A stretch of 64,000 bases of DNA from Pilasporangium apinafurcum (lineage: Eukaryota > Oomycota > Peronosporomycetes > Pythiales > Pythiaceae): the NCBI GenBank assembly GCA_001600495.1, contig BCKE01000066.1:176245-240244 (forward strand), written 5' to 3'. The translations under genes were made by a program, and so were the position numbers. The notes under the pieces are model-generated. The model searched no databases, had not been told where the DNA came from, and was given only the letters and a program-made list of their open reading frames with translations. Positions 61,309-64,000 of the stretch are shown piece by piece (position 1 is the stretch's first letter; the number at the start of each line of letters is the position of its first letter).

Positions 61309-61470
61309 TAGCTCAGCTGGTTAGTAATTAGTGCTTTATGCTCAATGTAAGGATTGAAGACTTTTTATATCTTGACGTCCCTGGTTCAAATCCCACAAGT
61401 TCATAATTTTGCATATCAAGCTACATATCTGATATTGTTATGATTTCTACATTTACGAAAGCGTAATTAT
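61309..61470 (+). mobile_element. tRNA-derived SINE-like element
   Basis: TAGCTCAGCTGGTTAG (61309-61324) is a tRNA A box and GGTTCAAATCC (61383-61393) a B box, about 60 bp apart. The arms that should form an acceptor stem do not pair, so it is not a working tRNA gene. The part after the B box (61382-61470) recurs at 61698-61789, which fits a dispersed tRNA-derived SINE. Confidence 0.6.
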
Positions 61471-61541
61471 TGTATTTACGAAAGTGTAATTACTATATTT
61501 ACGAAAACGTAATTACTAATTTACGAAAGCGTAATTACGAG
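61451..61541. repeat. palindromic tandem repeat, four units of about 22 bp
   Basis: ATTTACGAAAGCGTAATTAY-type units start at 61451, 61474, 61497 and 61518. Each contains TTACG-AAAG-CGTAA, a small hairpin; one unit has GTGTAA instead of GCGTAA. A single further unit lies at 61768-61788 in the second SINE-like copy. Confidence 0.85.
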
Positions 61542-61551
61542 GTAATCATTG

Positions 61552-61677
61552 CATGNTTATGTGTAAGGAAGAATGGTTGGTTCTTAGGCCAATAAGAAAA
61601 TGAATGGTTAGAAAGAAAGAGAGNAGTGCAAGCTAAAACAATAATCTCACTTTTCAATTTACCTTCAAACACTCAAG
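61552..61677 (+). repeat. direct repeat, copy 1
   Basis: About 126 bp from CATGNTTATGTGTA to ACTCAAG, matching 62586-62710 at most positions. It contains two N bases (61556, 61624), both T in the other copy. Confidence 0.85.
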
Positions 61678-61697
61678 TTCCTTACACTCAAGGTCTC

Positions 61698-61789
61698 TAG
61701 TTCGAATTCTCCAAGTTCATAGTTTTGCATATCGAGTTACGTATCTGATATTATTATGATTATCACATTTACGAAAAGCGTAATTACAA
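61698..61789 (+). mobile_element. second, 5'-truncated SINE-like copy
   Basis: TAGTTCGAATTCTCCAAGTT and the following CATAGTTTTGCATATCGAG match 61382-61470. It retains the B-box region and one palindromic unit but lacks the A box. Confidence 0.6.
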
Positions 61790-62585
61790 ATGTAATGTGA
61801 CGTGGCCATATGAACAGCCAATCAGTGTTGTTATTAGGTGTATTGAGGGCGGAGTGTAGTGCTGAGTTGGAGGCTAATCTGAAAGTAAATGGAATTGAGT
61901 TGGGTTTACCTGAGCACATTCAACTGCTCGAGCACTATGCCTAGATGATGAATCCAGCTCGGATTCATCCACCGATCCTTCAAAGTCGACTTACAATGTG
62001 TCAAAGGTACGTGTCGATCCGATCCGGCTAGATCAAGTTGAAGTGGGGATCTAGCCAATCACAAGTTAGTACACCCATCATTCAACCAATCATATACCGA
62101 TATTTCTGGATATTGACCAATCAGGTCACAGCATCCGGTTTGGCCACGTGCTTGCCCTCGCCGCACACGCTGCGCGCTCAGTTTGGACACCGACGAGGCT
62201 GTCAGGCGCATTTTCAACAATCAGAAGGCTGATAAATGGTAACGTCATTATACAAAATTGTGTATGTGCACATTAATTTGCATTCAAGAGTGTGATGTTG
62301 GTCGATTACTCTATACAGCAACTTTACTGCAACATTAAACTAATTGATTACACACCAGTACGTCTAACTAGTGACAAAGTGTCAGATAAGAATATCCTTG
62401 GCTAAGGAACGTTAGCAATCATAGGAAACCAGGATAGAATGCAAATCCGTAGGACACTGAATGTGAACCCTGAAGATTAGTGGATAGCAGTAGCCGTAGA
62501 ACTTTAAAAGAACTCACTCAATCTCACTTTTCCATTTACCTTTTGCTGCCCAAGCAAAACGTTTCCTCCGCCTTCAAAAGTGTTA

Positions 62586-62710
62586 CATGTTTATGTGTAG
62601 AGAAGAATGAATGGTTCTTAGTCCATTAGAAAATGAATGGTTAGAAAGAAAGAGAGTAGTGCAAGCTAAAACAATAATCTCACTTTCCAATTTACTTCAA
62701 AACACTCAAG
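62586..62710 (+). repeat. direct repeat, copy 2
   Basis: Second copy of the 61552-61677 repeat, about 1,034 bp downstream. The two could be ends of a small element, but TG...CA termini and target duplications were not seen. Between the copies, 61800-62585 contains no gene I recognise. Confidence 0.8.
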
Positions 62711-62740
62711 CATGGTTACAATCAAGATGAATGCGATGAC

Positions 62741-63501
62741 ATGGAGGATATTGAAGGGGATCTATCACTATTGGGAGACAGTGAAGTTGAAGATGTAAGT
62801 AAGGTTGAGGACTCTGTGGGTGGAGTGAGCCTCACGGAAACCATTGAGCCTCAGGCAACACTTAGCACAATTACAGGGTACGAATTGCAACTCAGGGGCA
62901 GTTGCGTCGACGAACAAGGCACTGGAAGCATCCACCGAAACTGAGCCTGACAGCCGACACAAATATTCATTCTAGGGACGCTTTAGCTGTCGCCGTAAAA
63001 ATTACAATACAAATGCACACGGCTGGTGTATTGGGCATTGAATATGCTAGAAATGCTTGTGCGTCCATCATCCGTCAACAGACAGATGCATTTGCACTTC
63101 CGTTTGTAGGCGAACCTGGATGGGCAGTACGCCCTAAAAAAGGAGAAATGTACGGACGTAGGTACGTTAGCGCTTTTCGGAGTGATATCAAGTAACTTTT
63201 CAACTGTGGAGAACATGATAAGGCTGCCAAAGTGGGTTCGGGGCGCATGCTGGAAGTACTGCGTGCTAGATACGACAGATTTGACTTATCGACGAAGAAT
63301 GAGATTCGACAAGAAATTTCAAAGCTAACGAAAGCACCTAAAACAAGTGCGGGAGTAAATGACACATATAAGGAAAGATCATACGATTCGGCGTTTCTGG
63401 AACAGTTGCTAAATGAATATCTGCAGATAAAACCGAAGGCTGCACTAGAGCAGTTTCGAGCTATGCAGACAGAATCAAGCTTAAGCGACCAGCAAGTATA
63501 A
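62741..63501 (+). pseudogene. decayed repeat-family ORF
   Basis: An acidic N-terminal piece (MEDIEGDLSLLGDSEVEDVS) is followed in another frame by NACASIIRQQTDAFALPFVG, RPKKGEMYGRRYVSAFRSDI, a TAA at 63193, and in the same frame LFNCGEHDKAAKVGSGRMLE, VLRARYDRFDLSTKNEIRQE. The latter is a small helical module I associate with repetitive oomycete ORFs of unknown role. One nonsense and at least one frameshift make it non-functional. Confidence 0.55.
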
Positions 63502-63540
63502 AATAAGCTTAGCAACTTGAAGGCTAAAAAGCGTAATTGA

Positions 63541-64000
63541 CTACTTAATGACTAAGTAAAATTCGCCGCGAACTGACAAGAGTCGCTGTGAACGGGCATA
63601 TATCTCTGCGATAAAACCGGTCACCACCACGGGATGCAGAGAATGCCGCTCTGTGTAGAATGCGAAGCCACCTTGGAAACCCTTGAGAGGGGCAAGTGTG
63701 ATAAAGTCGCATTCGACTAATGGGTATTTGGTAAAAACGGCTCTAAAACCCACATGAAGCTCCAACTATTAAGTATTAAAACCTTCACTCTGTGTAACGG
63801 GACTCAGTCCTATCCTGCTCACAAGAGCTGGATGGATCTGAGCGAGAGGAAGCTTTACAACGACAACGAGACTCACACGAAACGTGAGGAGTCTGATGTC
63901 GGACGGGAGGAAGGACTTGTTTACTTGGAGGTAAATTTGCAACTGAATTAAAATGCTTAAAGGTTCCTAAAATATAACCACTAGGTGCCTATGGGGTGAA
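63541..64000 (-). other. unassigned open frame at right edge
   Basis: Minus-strand 63765-63541 encodes MELHVGFRAVFTKYPLVECD, FITLAPLKGFQGGFAFYTER and so on to a stop after YLVIK; preceding sequence to the edge is interrupted by TAATAG. It may be the end of a larger gene or element beyond the window. No family recognised. Confidence 0.25.

Noticed and set aside
61309-61400. Functional tRNA gene
   Set aside because: A and B boxes are good but the acceptor stem does not pair and the anticodon loop is ill-formed; repetition of the 3' half points to a SINE.
61451-61541. CRISPR-like array
   Set aside because: The units are contiguous tandem repeats without unique spacers, in a eukaryotic genome.

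Overview
The window reads as nuclear DNA of an oomycete (stramenopile). Genes are compact and closely spaced, introns are short (about 50-120 nt, GT-AG), and several genes have an oomycete-type initiator (TCAYTTY-like) just upstream of the ATG. The gene content also fits: SHAQKYF-like one-repeat Myb, Rh-type ammonium transporter, PEN-2, centrin, a multidomain kinase, Fanzor/TnpB-like relics and tRNA-like SINE pieces. I cannot name the genus from sequence alone.

Region 1 (1-16.4 kb) is a tandem array of one paralogous family. It holds six full-length genes, one gene cut by the left edge, one possible N-terminal relic and one scrambled pseudogene. Each full copy encodes a roughly 670-750 residue protein with about five predicted membrane segments and a C-terminal leucine-rich-repeat-like, Cys-containing, glycosylatable domain. 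One member (8508-10772) is inverted and shares a 271 bp head-to-head promoter region with its neighbour. This is the main accessory locus of the window.

Region 2 (16.5-26.6 kb) holds housekeeping genes: PIG-S (GPI transamidase), a GYPP-repeat protein, a membrane glycosyltransferase, SEC13, PEN-2 and CHMP4/SNF7. They surround a very striking 1,503 bp inverted duplication (19067-20569 and 24082-25584) of a broken Fanzor/TnpB-like element. The right arm also carries the first 131 bp of the glycosyltransferase gene.

Region 3 (26.9-47.5 kb) is dense core genome: mitochondrial uS9; a single-intron gene that fuses PH, SnoaL-like, C2-like and MAP-kinase domains (my splice reconstruction joins two long open frames); a frameshifted Rh ammonium transporter; mitochondrial-type cysteine synthase; an acidic Ser-rich protein with an unrecognised conserved-looking C-terminus; RPB10; ORC3; a six-exon centrin; eS17; a SOSS-B-type OB-fold protein; and an RVxF-containing acidic protein.

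Region 4 (47.5-64 kb) is gene-poor and repeat-rich. Intact genes are a Myb-like factor, a medium-chain dehydrogenase whose 16 N bases fall mostly on third codon positions, and a short-chain dehydrogenase. Between them lie further Fanzor fragments, a decayed PLP aminotransferase, hairpins, tRNA-derived SINE-like pieces, palindromic tandem repeats, a direct repeat pair and a decayed repeat-family ORF.

Exon coordinates for spliced genes were worked out by hand from GT-AG sites, frame continuity and family alignment. All joined CDS lengths given are multiples of three.
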